Shown one piece after another: positions 33,304 to 42,241 of a stretch of 50,191 nucleotides of DNA. Position 1 is the first letter of the stretch, and each line of letters opens with the position of its first letter. Under the pieces are notes generated by a model that saw nothing but the letters and a program-made list of their open reading frames with translations, did no database searches and was not told the origin of the DNA. The DNA is taken from contig JAKOXK010000071.1 in NCBI GenBank assembly GCA_029781035.1, forward strand, positions 1 to 50,191. The letters are read 5' to 3'. The DNA comes from Armatimonadota bacterium. Lineage in GTDB: Bacteria; Armatimonadota; Fimbriimonadia; Fimbriimonadales; Fimbriimonadaceae. The translations under genes were made by a program, and so were the position numbers.

Positions 33304-36300
33304 TCAGCTGAAGAACCCCACGCTCCGGGCCAAGCGGACGTCGTCACCGCCAGTCAGCTCGTCGAGGTCTTTCAAGGTCAGTTCCCTGTTCTGCGCGTCT
33401 TCGACCGACACCTTCAGACCGAGTGAACGCAACTCGTTCACCAGAATCTTGAAGGATTCGGGAATGCCAGGTTCAGAGATCGGCTCGCCCTTCACGATCG
33501 ATTCATAGGCTTTGACGCGGCCCATGACGTCGTCGGACTTGATCGTCAGCAACTCTTGCAGCGTATAAGCAGCTCCGTAGGCCTCGAGCGCCCACACCTC
33601 CATTTCACCGAACCTCTGGCCGCCGAACTGCGCCTTGCCACCCAAGGGCTGCTGGGTCACAAGCGAGTAGGGGCCGATCGACCGGGCATGGATTTTCTCG
33701 TCTGCCAAGTGCTCAAGCTTCAACATATAGATGACGCCGACTGTCATCGGATTCGGAAGTTGGTCGCCCGTCACACCGTCTCGGAGCACCGACTTGCACG
33801 TGTGGGGGTCGAGTCCCGCCCGGGCAAACACGTTCTGCTGGATCGAACTGAGGATTCCGGCGTAGACCGAGTCTGCCGCTTTGTACGGTGGCCCCGACAC
33901 ACTCGGCTCTTCGGGCACCCATTCCTCGACGTCGATGTTCAGGAGATCCTCCATCTTTTTCGTGGAGGGTGCGGACACGATGCGGCTGATCCGCTCCAGG
34001 TTGTCTTGATCCAGGCTGCGGAGCTTGTCTTCGACTTGTCCCAGCATGGACTCCAGCGAACTGCCAGGCTTGAACCTCAGGCCCATGGCAAGCTCTGAGT
34101 TGACGTAAGCCTGGAGCGACTGCGATCGCAGGTGCTCGGCGAGCCGGTCGACTTCGTGCAAGATCTCTTCTTCGGTCGCGCCTTCGAACGCCGGGCACTC
34201 GTACCGCACACCCAGGTGCCTGCCCACGTATCCGAGGTGGGTCTCGAGGATCTGGCCGATGTTCATGCGGCTTGGAACGCCCAAGGGGTTGAGGACCACG
34301 TCGACGGGGGTGCCGTCGGCCAACATCGGCATGTCTTCCACCGGCATGATCCGGCTGATGACACCCTTGTTGCCGTGACGTCCCGCCATCTTGTCGCCGA
34401 CCATGATCTTGCGCTTCTGGGCGACGTGCACCTGCACGCTCATGTTCGTGCCTGCGGGCAGTTCGTCACCGGCGATCTGTAACAGCGGGCTGTCGCACCG
34501 GTCGCACACGAGCCGCTCGCGCTTCTTCGACTCCTTGTACATATGTCCGCAACCGGTGCAGTTGTACTTGTACCGACTGAAGACCTTCACGTCCACGACC
34601 GTGCCTTTCTCGCCGTGAGGCAGCCTGAGCGAAACGTCCCGCGTCTCCTCCGCCTTCTTACCAAAGATCGCGATGATCAGCCGCTCTTCAGCCGTCATCT
34701 CCGTCTGCCCCTTCGGGGCGACCTTACCGACCAAGATGTCTTCCGGCCGCACTTCGGCGCCAACTCGGATGATGCCGTTCTCGTCGAGATCCTTGAGGGC
34801 GTCCTCGCCAACATTGGGAATGTCGCGCGTGATTTCTTCTGGACCGAGCTTGGTGTCCACGGCTTCAGTCTCGTAGCGCTCGATATGAATCGAGGTGTAG
34901 ACGTCGTCCTTCACCAAACGTTCGCTCAGGATGATCGCGTCTTCATAGTTGTAGCCGAGCCACGGCATGAAGGCGACCAAGATGTTCTTCCCGAGCGCGA
35001 GCCGTCCGTCGTCGCATGTTGCTCCGTCAGCCAGCGGATCACCCTTGAGCACCTTTTGGCCAGGAACCACGATGGGCCGGTGCGAGAAGCAGGTCGTCTT
35101 GTTGGACTGGAACATGTGGAGGAGCTTGTACTTGTCCTCGGTCCCATCCTCTGCCTCAATCCGGATCTCCTTGCTCGTGACATAGGTCACGACTCCGTCC
35201 CTTCTGGCGCGCACAGAAGCGCCCGAATCGATGGCCGCCCGGGCTTCATGTCCCGTGCCGACAACTGGGGCGTCGCTGCGCAGGCACGGAACGGCCTGTC
35301 GTTGCATGTTCGCGCCCATCAAAGCGCGGTTCGCGTCGTCGTTTTCGAGGAACGGGATCAACGAGGTAGCTACCGAGATGATCTGCACAGGCGACACGTC
35401 CATGAGGTCGACGCGGCTGCGCGGAACGGTCGGGTACTGGGCGCCACCAAACTGCTTGTCGCCGCCCGGACAGCGGACGTTGACTTGGTCGGCAACGATG
35501 CGGTTGTTTTCATCGACTCTGGTGTCGGCCGGGGCGATGCGCATCGTGTAGTCGTCATTGGCCGTCAGGTAGACGATCTCATCCTGAACGACGCCGTCCA
35601 CGACCTTCCGATACGGCGTCATGATGAACCCGAACTCGTCGACTCGGGCATGGGTCGTGAGCTGGCTGATGAGGCCGATGTTCGGACCTTCAGGAGTTTC
35701 GATCGGGCAGATACGGCCGTAGTGCGACCGGTGGACATCGCGCACTTCGAGCTTGGCGCTCGTTCTCTGCAGTCCACCCGGGCCGAGGCTGGAAAGACGT
35801 CGCTTGTTCGTCAACTCGCTCAGCGGGTTCGTCTGATCCATGAACGTGCTGAGCTGGTTGCTGCTGAAGAAGCTCTTGATGCTCGCGCTGACCGGCTTGA
35901 CGCTGAGAATGATGCTTGGCAGGAGGTTGTCCTGGTCGGCACTGGTCATCCTCTCCCGAGCGACCTTCTCCATGCGGACGAAGCCAAGCCGCAATTGGCT
36001 GGCCAAGAGCTCGCCGATGGACCGCACTCGCTTGTTCTTCAAGTCGTCGATGTCGTCGTGCTCGACCTCTTTTCGAAGGTACGGGCCCATGGCCATGATC
36101 GTTCCCCACAGGTCCTCGCTCGTCAGGTTTCGGATGTTGAGGGGGACGTTCAGGCCGAGACGCTGGTTCAGGAATCGGCGACCCACCTTGCCGAGATCGT
36201 ACCGGCGCATGTCGAAGAACAAGCTGAACACCAGTTGCTTGGCGGCGTCTTCGTTGGCAGCCTCGCCGGGTCGCATCTGCTTGTAGATGCCCAAGATCGC

Positions 36301-37320
36301 CTCGCGGGTGCTGGCGGTCTGGTCGGCGGCCAAAGTCGCCTCGACGAGTTCTTCGAGGGCAAGCACCTTGATCGAGACCAGCCCCAGAGACTGGATCTTG
36401 ACCGCCGTGTCCTGATCGATGCGGTGCATCGCCTGGACGACCGTCTTCGTGCCGTCTTTAATGTCCTCGAGAGGACGCTTGCCGACCAGGTCGTCTGCGA
36501 CGGGGCTTTCGAGCGTCTGCTCTTCGCCAAAGGCCCAGTACATCTCTTCGGTCGTTCCGAGAGGTGTCTCGGTCAGTGCCTCGATCTGCTTCTGCTCGTC
36601 CGTGAGAGAGTCCAAGATCGCCTTGGTCACGATCGCGCCCTTGTCAATCAGGACTTCGCCAGTGTCCGGGTCAGCAAGAGGCTCGGCGAGTTTCTTGTGA
36701 TAGGCCTCGCCCAACTTGCGGGTCTGTCGGTCTCGCCCCTTCTCAAAACCGTGCAACGCTTTGATCAGTTGAGTGATCGGCAGCTTCTTCGACTGTGAGA
36801 TCTGAGTGCGAACGACGCCGTTCGAGTCGTTCTCGATCTCCAACCACGGCCCTTCGCTTGGGATGATGCGGGCGCGGACGATCATCTGCATGGACGTGTC
36901 CACGTCTTCTTCAAAGTACAGCCCAGGAGAACGGCTCAGCTGGCTGACAATGACCCGTTCGCGTCCATTGATCACGAAAGTGCCGTTGTCGGTCATCAAA
37001 GGCAGGTCGCCCAAATAGACTTCGGACTCGATGACTTCCCTGTCCCGGCCGCCCAACCTGACGATGGCTTTGATCGGCGCCTCGAACGTCAGGTCGCGGT
37101 CCCTGCAGTCATCGATCCCATACTTGGGTTCGCCGAGCACGAAGTCCGTGAATTCGATATAGTTGGTCTGGGTGAAGTCCCAGATTGGGCTGAACGTTTC
37201 GAAGAGTTCGGGCAGTCCTTCTTCTAGAAACCACTTGTAGCTGTTGAGTTGGAGTTCAATGAGGTTTGGCACCTCGAGCGATCGACCGATACGCTTCGAG
37301 GAGGGTTGGATGACTCGCAT
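33304..37320 (-). CDS. rpoB: DNA-directed RNA polymerase subunit beta
   Basis: A 1338-residue subunit from ATG 37320, which has GGTGGA in front. An ATG at 37347 overlaps the -10 box and is unlikely to be used. Recognisable blocks include PNLIELQLNSYKWFLEEGL at the N-terminus, RSPGLYFEEDVD, the rifampicin region around FMDQTNPLSELTNKRRLSSL and RDVHRSHYGRICPIETPEGP. Further on come GYNYEDAIILSERLVKDD, GRHGNKGVISRI and the C-terminal QPLGGKAQFGGQRFGEMEVW. A moderate insertion in the beta2 lobe (LADPDTGEVLIDKGAIVTKA region) resembles those of several other phyla. It is not preceded by rplJ-rplL as in most bacteria but has its own promoter. Confidence 0.98.
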   Translation of the reverse strand: MRVIQPSSKRIGRSLEVPNLIELQLNSYKWFLEEGLPELFETFSPIWDFTQTNYIEFTDFVLGEPKYGIDDCRDRDLTFEAPIKAIVRLGGRDREVIESEVYLGDLPLMTDNGTFVINGRERVIVSQLSRSPGLYFEEDVDTSMQMIVRARIIPSEGPWLEIENDSNGVVRTQISQSKKLPITQLIKALHGFEKGRDRQTRKLGEAYHKKLAEPLADPDTGEVLIDKGAIVTKAILDSLTDEQKQIEALTETPLGTTEEMYWAFGEEQTLESPVADDLVGKRPLEDIKDGTKTVVQAMHRIDQDTAVKIQSLGLVSIKVLALEELVEATLAADQTASTREAILGIYKQMRPGEAANEDAAKQLVFSLFFDMRRYDLGKVGRRFLNQRLGLNVPLNIRNLTSEDLWGTIMAMGPYLRKEVEHDDIDDLKNKRVRSIGELLASQLRLGFVRMEKVARERMTSADQDNLLPSIILSVKPVSASIKSFFSSNQLSTFMDQTNPLSELTNKRRLSSLGPGGLQRTSAKLEVRDVHRSHYGRICPIETPEGPNIGLISQLTTHARVDEFGFIMTPYRKVVDGVVQDEIVYLTANDDYTMRIAPADTRVDENNRIVADQVNVRCPGGDKQFGGAQYPTVPRSRVDLMDVSPVQIISVATSLIPFLENDDANRALMGANMQRQAVPCLRSDAPVVGTGHEARAAIDSGASVRARRDGVVTYVTSKEIRIEAEDGTEDKYKLLHMFQSNKTTCFSHRPIVVPGQKVLKGDPLADGATCDDGRLALGKNILVAFMPWLGYNYEDAIILSERLVKDDVYTSIHIERYETEAVDTKLGPEEITRDIPNVGEDALKDLDENGIIRVGAEVRPEDILVGKVAPKGQTEMTAEERLIIAIFGKKAEETRDVSLRLPHGEKGTVVDVKVFSRYKYNCTGCGHMYKESKKRERLVCDRCDSPLLQIAGDELPAGTNMSVQVHVAQKRKIMVGDKMAGRHGNKGVISRIMPVEDMPMLADGTPVDVVLNPLGVPSRMNIGQILETHLGYVGRHLGVRYECPAFEGATEEEILHEVDRLAEHLRSQSLQAYVNSELAMGLRFKPGSSLESMLGQVEDKLRSLDQDNLERISRIVSAPSTKKMEDLLNIDVEEWVPEEPSVSGPPYKAADSVYAGILSSIQQNVFARAGLDPHTCKSVLRDGVTGDQLPNPMTVGVIYMLKLEHLADEKIHARSIGPYSLVTQQPLGGKAQFGGQRFGEMEVWALEAYGAAYTLQELLTIKSDDVMGRVKAYESIVKGEPISEPGIPESFKILVNELRSLGLKVSVEDAQNRELTLKDLDELTGGDDVRLARSVGFFS

Positions 37321-37345
37321 AAGTAGTCCACCGGGGGGAACGTTC

Positions 37346-37375
37346 ATTCTATCCCTCCCAGCACTCCAGGAACAA
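37346..37375 (-). promoter_or_regulatory. rpoB promoter
   Basis: On the minus strand, TTGTTC (37370-37375), an 18-bp spacer and TAGAAT (37346-37351). Transcription should start near 37339, giving a leader of about 20 nt with GGTGGA before ATG 37320. It places the upstream ATG 37347 within the -10 element. Confidence 0.65.
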
Positions 37376-37510
37376 GGCTACGCGGGACTTTGAAGCGCGC
37401 CTTGTATCAACTTTTCTGTGGACTGGGTCTTAAGTCCTCTCCTGATCTCTGTCACAGACATCGGCGAACGATGCTTCGGCTCGTGCATGGTCTCCAAAGA
37501 CGGTATTCCG

Positions 37511-38098
37511 TCACTTCCCGCCGTTAGAGGATTCCTGCTTTCTTGTAGCTGTGTACAACGATCGGCCCAGTGACCGGAACATTGCTTCGCACAAGTGTCG
37601 GTCGTTATAGCCCGCCAGTTTCGTCACGTGCAGCGAGAATCGCCCAGCGCACACGAGCGTTTCGAAGAACTCGCGGACGCTTTCGGTCGCGACCTCGGCG
37701 ATCCAGTCTCGTTTGAACTCGACGCCCCATCCCAGGTGCGCCCTCGCCCGGAGGTCGACCGCGCACATAACGAGGGCGTCGGCCGAAGGCACATGGGCCG
37801 ATCCGGCACTCGCCACCGGATCGGAATCCTCCAGGGCTGCGGTCAAGGCGATCCCGAGTGCCGTGCCGACGTCCTCCATGACAAGGTGGTCCTGGATGCC
37901 GACTTCCGCCTCAACCGAGACGCCGAAGTCGAGACTTCCGTAGGTCGCGACGTCGCGAAGCATCTCGTCGAAGGTGGCAAAGCCCGTGGCCACGTCACAC
38001 CTGGAACCTCCGTCCAAATCGAGGACGAGATGGACTCTTGAGTTCTCGGTCTCCCGATCCAACTCGGCATACCGGACGTTGCGCGCTCCTTTGCTCAT
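37511..38098 (-). CDS. HisB-like (imidazoleglycerol-phosphate dehydratase fold) protein with altered metal site
   Basis: A 195-residue protein with full-length IGPD layout: RETENSRVHLVLDLDG at 15-30, FDEMLRDVATYGSLDFGV at 43-60, HLVMEDVGTALGIAL at 71-85, VREFFETLVCAGRFSLHV at 141-158 and NDRHLCEAMFRSLGRSL at 165-181. Three positions that are metal-binding His in genuine HisB are changed: E45 for the His of FDHML, L72 for the second His of HHTVED and R167 for the first His of DHHxxEA. H71, E75, H157, H168 and E171 remain. Dehydratase activity is therefore doubtful. No other his genes are near. It precedes rpoB on the same strand by 163 bp. ATG 38098 follows AGGTGAG. Confidence 0.8.
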   Translation of the reverse strand: MSKGARNVRYAELDRETENSRVHLVLDLDGGSRCDVATGFATFDEMLRDVATYGSLDFGVSVEAEVGIQDHLVMEDVGTALGIALTAALEDSDPVASAGSAHVPSADALVMCAVDLRARAHLGWGVEFKRDWIAEVATESVREFFETLVCAGRFSLHVTKLAGYNDRHLCEAMFRSLGRSLYTATRKQESSNGGK

Positions 38099-38172
38099 GG
38101 GGTCTCACCTAGTTTATCGGTCATGACAGGAATTAGTTTCGTCGCAATGCCCAGGGAATCCCAGGTCACCGC

Positions 38173-38973
38173 TTGTATCGAAGCCTGTGGTCGCCGCCAT
38201 GCGTCAATATCCACGTGGTACTGTCGCTTGCCGTTGCCTTGACACTGGCCAACCGAGTTCCGGACCCCTGCCTGCTACTGCACTCGGGACAGAAGGTGCC
38301 CGACAGGGTCAAAGACGTGATCGTGGAGGAGAAAGCCAAGCGGATTGTCGAGACGATGTACGGCACGTACGCCTCGTGCAAGTCTTATTCCGATACGGGA
38401 ACGTCTGACATGGGAAACGCCCATTTGACGTTCGCCACTCGGTACCTGCGGCCGGAGCGACTCTTCTTCGGGTTCACGGCCAAGGGGTTTGCGCGGGACG
38501 GCCGGTTTGTGCTGTGGACGACGGGGGAAAGGAAGCGTATCTTCCAGCCGGGAGTGGACGGTCCCGGATGCTGGGAGGACACCGTGCTCACAAACACGTG
38601 GTACGGCGACGACAAGTCCATGGAGGCCAACGAATCGTTGGGGCTTTCGATCGCGGGCTTCACTGGGATCTCCATGGGGGTCGCGATGGACGTGACGAAC
38701 ATCATCTTCCCCTCGGAAGTCGGGGGGCTTTCGTTGCGGGACATGAAAGACCTGGTCTTCGAGAAGTCGGCCCAAGACCGAGGTGTCCTGTGCGACGTCT
38801 TGTACTCAAGGGAATACTTGACAAGGGCTTGGATCGACAGCTCCCGCCACCTGATGCGACGACTCTCCGAGCAGATTGAGCCTAGTGACCCGAAACAGGT
38901 GACCCTTTTTAACCCGGTCTTGAACCAGCCGGTCAGTGATGCCGACCTGACGTTCCGCCCTCCGCAGTCCTAG
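38173..38973 (+). CDS. Secreted protein of unknown function
   Basis: I do not recognise this family with confidence. The frame encodes 266 residues with a hydrophobic export segment VVLSLAVALTLA near residues 15-26. The start is either TTG 38173 (AGG 7 bp upstream) or GTG 38215. The exported part has alternating beta-type segments (LFFGFTAKGFARDGRFVLW, KRIFQPG, TNTWYGDD) and a late helix, vaguely reminiscent of LolA-like outer-membrane carrier folds; this is a weak impression. Five Cys residues are scattered. It is divergent from the HisB-like gene and convergent with the fucosidase. Confidence 0.5.
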   Translation: MYRSLWSPPCVNIHVVLSLAVALTLANRVPDPCLLLHSGQKVPDRVKDVIVEEKAKRIVETMYGTYASCKSYSDTGTSDMGNAHLTFATRYLRPERLFFGFTAKGFARDGRFVLWTTGERKRIFQPGVDGPGCWEDTVLTNTWYGDDKSMEANESLGLSIAGFTGISMGVAMDVTNIIFPSEVGGLSLRDMKDLVFEKSAQDRGVLCDVLYSREYLTRAWIDSSRHLMRRLSEQIEPSDPKQVTLFNPVLNQPVSDADLTFRPPQS

Positions 38974-38977
38974 CGAC

Positions 38978-40315
38978 CTACCGCGCGTAGAGTTGGAACT
39001 CCCAGATCGTTGGGCCGACCGAGGCTTCGAGCACGTTGAGCCGCACGCGGCGCGCTGTGACGGGCTTGAATCTGACTCGGAGATCGGGGCCAATCGTCGT
39101 GCCATGGTAAAACGTCTTCCACTCCGTCCCCCGAAGAGCCTGAAGGTCGAATCGTCTGACTCGGTTCGGGTACGCCTCGGACAGCATCGCTGAACGGAAC
39201 GTCTGCTCCGAATCGAGGTCCACTTCCAGCCACGCTTGGTGGGCATCGTCGTCCGTGGCCCACCGCGTCGAGTCGTCGCCGTCCACAGCTGACTTCGGTG
39301 ACCACTGTTCGTCTTGATGATAGACGTTGGAAGCCCTCGCCTCTTTGCCGAAGGTCAGCGACGGCGGTGTCGACATCGTGTCCGGGTGATCGATGGCCTT
39401 CTTTAGTTCCATGAGGCGTTGTACCGACGACTGCGGGATCTTTCCGGTCGTGTCGGGGGGCACATCGAGCAACAGGTTAGCGCCCCTTCCGACCGAGTTC
39501 TGATAGATCTTGTAGAGCCGCCGCACGGTTCTTGGCTCGTCACCCTTGACCCAGAACCAGTTCTCCTCCAGGGTGTCGCAGACCTCCAGTGGCATGTAGT
39601 ACGAATTGCCGTGGATTTCCATGACAGGGTTGTGCCTGGTAGGAGGCGCATTTCGTTCTCCGACGGCAAGGTCGGTCGGCCAGGCGCCTTCTGGCATGGA
39701 AGTTCCTGGCTTCGTCCAGATACTGACGTTCATGAGCACCAGGCAGCCGGGGCTCAGTCGATGGATCAAATCATACAGCTCGCGTCGCTGGTTTGGGGTC
39801 AGCTTTCCGGGTATGTCCAACCACTGCTCGAATATGCCTGGGTAGCGCGTGTGGAGTTGCGTCAGGTGCTTCTTCACGAGGGAGAAGTACTCGGGCGTGA
39901 GCGGCGCATCCCAGGTCACACGGCCCTCGTTGTGCCCATCCATGATGCAGTAGTAGATTCCGGGCTTGATGCCTTCAGCCTTGCAGGCTTTCATGAACTC
40001 CCCGACAACGTCGGTCTTGACGGGACTCTGCGTGACGTCGTAGTCGCCACTCGGCCAGAGGCAGAACCCAGCAGTGTGCTTCGCAGTCAGCACCGCGTAC
40101 TTCATGCCGGCGCGTTTTGCAGTTCTGACCCATTGTCGTACATCGAGGTCGGTCGGGTTGTAAAGGCTCGGAGCCGACTGACCATCGTTGATTTCGGACT
40201 GGTCAAACGTGCTCATCCCGTAGTGGATGAACATCCCGTAGTGAAGGTCTTCCCAAGCCGCCAGTTGAGGGGTTCTTGTCACGGCCTGTGCCATCGCGAG
40301 CAAGGGTATCCACAT
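38978..40315 (-). CDS. Alpha-L-fucosidase (GH29) with C-terminal F5/8-type domain
   Basis: A 445-residue secreted glycosidase that removes alpha-L-fucose by a retaining mechanism. A short signal precedes LHYGMFIHYGMSTF near residue 25. KYAVLTAKHTAGFCLWPS near 72 is a GH29 hallmark, EQWLDIPGKL near 166 carries the likely nucleophile Asp, and GRGANLLLDVPPDTTG near 288 closes the barrel. Residues from about 325 form a discoidin/F5/8-type carbohydrate-binding domain (AVDGDDSTRWATDD near 346, the canonical D-G-x-x-x-T-x-W pattern). It has TAACCT 6 bp before ATG 40315 and lies downstream of a PEP-CTERM gene, fitting extracellular polysaccharide metabolism. Confidence 0.92.
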   Translation of the reverse strand: MWIPLLAMAQAVTRTPQLAAWEDLHYGMFIHYGMSTFDQSEINDGQSAPSLYNPTDLDVRQWVRTAKRAGMKYAVLTAKHTAGFCLWPSGDYDVTQSPVKTDVVGEFMKACKAEGIKPGIYYCIMDGHNEGRVTWDAPLTPEYFSLVKKHLTQLHTRYPGIFEQWLDIPGKLTPNQRRELYDLIHRLSPGCLVLMNVSIWTKPGTSMPEGAWPTDLAVGERNAPPTRHNPVMEIHGNSYYMPLEVCDTLEENWFWVKGDEPRTVRRLYKIYQNSVGRGANLLLDVPPDTTGKIPQSSVQRLMELKKAIDHPDTMSTPPSLTFGKEARASNVYHQDEQWSPKSAVDGDDSTRWATDDDAHQAWLEVDLDSEQTFRSAMLSEAYPNRVRRFDLQALRGTEWKTFYHGTTIGPDLRVRFKPVTARRVRLNVLEASVGPTIWEFQLYAR

Positions 40316-40321
40316 GCTGCG

Positions 40322-40350
40322 AGGTTACCAGCGCCCAAGAGTGGCCCAAA
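40322..40350 (-). promoter_or_regulatory. Fucosidase promoter
   Basis: On the minus strand, TTTGGG (40345-40350), a 17-bp spacer and TAACCT (40322-40327), then 6 bp to ATG 40315. It overlaps the upstream terminator hairpin. Confidence 0.4.
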
Positions 40351-40372
40351 CCTTGGTTCCGGCTCGGGCCAC
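40341..40372 (-). terminator. Terminator-like hairpin after the second PEP-CTERM gene
   Basis: A GTGGCCC/GGGCCAC stem encloses an inner AACC-aa-GGTT hairpin, followed on the minus strand by TCTT. It begins about 10 bp after the stop. Confidence 0.45.
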
Positions 40373-40382
40373 CCTGACAGTG

Positions 40383-41162
40383 TCATCGGCGCCGTCGACC
40401 GCGCAGCAACGCGCTGCCCGCACCGATGGCAAAGAGGGCCAGAGTGCACGGCTCTGGCACAATGTTGAACTCGCCGCCCAGAGTGTTGACCGCCGTCATG
40501 TCGTTGTAGCTGACGGAACCCAGGAATCCACCGTTGGTGGAGTAGTTGTAGAAGTTGCCTTCAGCTGTCTGCGTCCCCATCCACAGCGTGCCCGTCGAAT
40601 ACTCCATTCCAAGACAGGTGATGTCGCTGAACGTTGTGGCAAAGCTGCTGAGGATGGTGCCGTTCATAGCTCGGTTCTCGATGACACCTGAGTTCCAACC
40701 ACTCACCCAGAGCGAGTTGTTGGACGGGTCATAGGTGATCCCGAGATATCCGCCGGATCCGCCCGGCAACGTGAAGAGGACACTTCCGTTCGCCCAGTTC
40801 CGGTCGAACTGCCACACGTCGCCCGTGTCCCAGTCGACCGAGTAGTTGCTTTTGCCGTCGGTCGTCCCGTCAAAGAAGCCGAGCCAGTTGCCCGGGTAGT
40901 TCGTCCCCGTGTACACCCCGTTCAGGTCGTACTGGGCTCCTGGCGTCGATGAACGCTGCGACGTCGTCCGAATGTCGCCGGCGACGGCAATGTTGTACTC
41001 GTTGCCCGTGTTCGTAGCGACGTTCTGGTCGTTGTTGCCTTGCAGTCTCCAGAGTTGGGTGCCTGAAGCCAGATAGTAGAAGTCCGTCGGGCCAGAGGCA
41101 TGGGCCGTCACGGCGGTCAGGGCCATCCCCAAGCACGTGACTGCCGCGGCTGTGTTTCTCAT
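40383..41162 (-). CDS. PEP-CTERM sorting domain protein
   Basis: A 259-residue exported protein starting at ATG 41162, with a strong GAGGAG ribosome site 6 bp upstream, unlike most genes here. The upstream in-frame codons to 41213 are not needed. A signal peptide (MRNTAAAVTCLGMALTAVTAHA) is followed by a beta-propeller-like body with YVTN-type strokes (YLGITYDPSNNSLWVSGW, LGMEYSTGTLWMGTQ). The C-terminus is VPEPCTLALFAIGAGSALL followed by RGRRRR, a clear PEP-CTERM signal. It is probably surface-exposed. Confidence 0.88.
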   Translation of the reverse strand: MRNTAAAVTCLGMALTAVTAHASGPTDFYYLASGTQLWRLQGNNDQNVATNTGNEYNIAVAGDIRTTSQRSSTPGAQYDLNGVYTGTNYPGNWLGFFDGTTDGKSNYSVDWDTGDVWQFDRNWANGSVLFTLPGGSGGYLGITYDPSNNSLWVSGWNSGVIENRAMNGTILSSFATTFSDITCLGMEYSTGTLWMGTQTAEGNFYNYSTNGGFLGSVSYNDMTAVNTLGGEFNIVPEPCTLALFAIGAGSALLRGRRRR

Positions 41163-41346
41163 GTTCTTCTCCTCGAAAGTACAGGAGCCCAGGGCATTCA
41201 CCCTGCCTTCCACTCTTGATGTTACAGCAGATTGAGCCAGAAGCCCGTCAAATCACCAAGATTCCTGACGACAATTTCCATTTTTCGGGGATCTGAACGG
41301 CGTGAGCACCGAGTTCCTGGCCCCGAGGCCGTGACGGGGTGCTTGG

Positions 41347-41352
41347 TATGCT
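41347..41352 (+). promoter_or_regulatory. -10-like box of the sucD operon
   Basis: TATGCT lies 9 bp before ATG 41362; no clear -35 and no ribosome site, implying a very short or absent leader. Confidence 0.35.
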
Positions 41353-41361
41353 CCAGGCGAC

Positions 41362-42240
41362 ATGGCGATCCTCGTCGACAAGAACACACGCGTCGTGGTG
41401 GCCGGAATGACCGGTCGAGAAGGCTCTTTCCACACGCAACAGATGATCGAGTACGGAACTCAGGTGGTGGCCGGCGTCACGCCTGGAAAGGGGGGCCAAG
41501 AGCACCTAGGCGTACCTGTGTTCAACACGATGCACGAGGCTGCGGAAAAGACAGGGGCCAACGCGGCCCTCATCTTTGTGCCGGCTCCGTTCGCGGCCGA
41601 TTCCGTGTTAGAGGCTGCGGACGCAGGCATTCCCTTCGTCACCTTGATCACAGAGGGAGTTCCGATCATCGATTCCCTCAACATGGTCAACAGGCTCCAC
41701 AGCCAGACGGACACCCGGCTCCTGGGCGGCAACTGCGCCGGAATCATCACCCCTGGGGAGTGCAAGATGGGGATCATGCCGGGGCACATCTTTAAGCCGG
41801 GCCCGGTGGGCCTTGTCTCGCGCTCGGGCACGTTGACGTACGAGATCGTGTGGGAACTCACCCGCGCCGATCTCGGACAGACCACCTGCATCGGCATCGG
41901 GGGCGATCCCCTTCCCGGCACCCGTTTCGTCGAAGTCATGGAGATGTTCGAGGCAGATCCCAAGACGGAAGCGGTCGTCATGATCGGTGAGATCGGAGGA
42001 ACGGACGAGGAGACTGCGGCAGAGTTCATCAAGACGATGAAGAAGCCGGTCGTTTCCTTCATTTCGGGCCGGACAGCGCCTCCCGGCAAGCGGATGGGTC
42101 ACGCAGGCGCCATTGTCAGTGGCGGCTTGGGCACAGCGCAGTCCAAGGTGGACGCGCTTCTTGCCGCAGGCGCCAAGATCGCGGACAACTCGAGTGACGT
42201 TCCGGCCATGGTGCGTGAGCAGCTCCTGGCCAAGGTGTGA
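41362..42240 (+). CDS. sucD: Succinyl-CoA synthetase alpha subunit
   Basis: A 292-residue subunit of the TCA-cycle ligase that converts succinyl-CoA to succinate with NTP formation. The CoA-binding Rossmann part shows [19 protein letters not shown] (residues 11-29), [20 protein letters not shown] follows near 126, and the phospho-His loop [14 protein letters not shown] near 239 contains the active-site His. The beta subunit (sucC), normally adjacent, is not upstream; the next gene is ridA, starting 1 bp after the stop. sucC must lie elsewhere. Confidence 0.96.
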   Translation: MAILVDKNTRVVVAGMTGREGSFHTQQMIEYGTQVVAGVTPGKGGQEHLGVPVFNTMHEAAEKTGANAALIFVPAPFAADSVLEAADAGIPFVTLITEGVPIIDSLNMVNRLHSQTDTRLLGGNCAGIITPGECKMGIMPGHIFKPGPVGLVSRSGTLTYEIVWELTRADLGQTTCIGIGGDPLPGTRFVEVMEMFEADPKTEAVVMIGEIGGTDEETAAEFIKTMKKPVVSFISGRTAPPGKRMGHAGAIVSGGLGTAQSKVDALLAAGAKIADNSSDVPAMVREQLLAKV

Positions 42241-42241
42241 C

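Noticed and set aside
32318-33508. A 396-codon open frame antisense to the rpoC start and spanning the rpoB-rpoC gap
   Set aside because: Crosses the ends of two certain genes on the other strand and has no recognisable domain.
34543-36798. A 751-codon open frame antisense to rpoB
   Set aside because: It mirrors rpoB codon positions; strong third-position GC bias keeps this antisense frame open. Its product has no motif and rpoB itself is certain.
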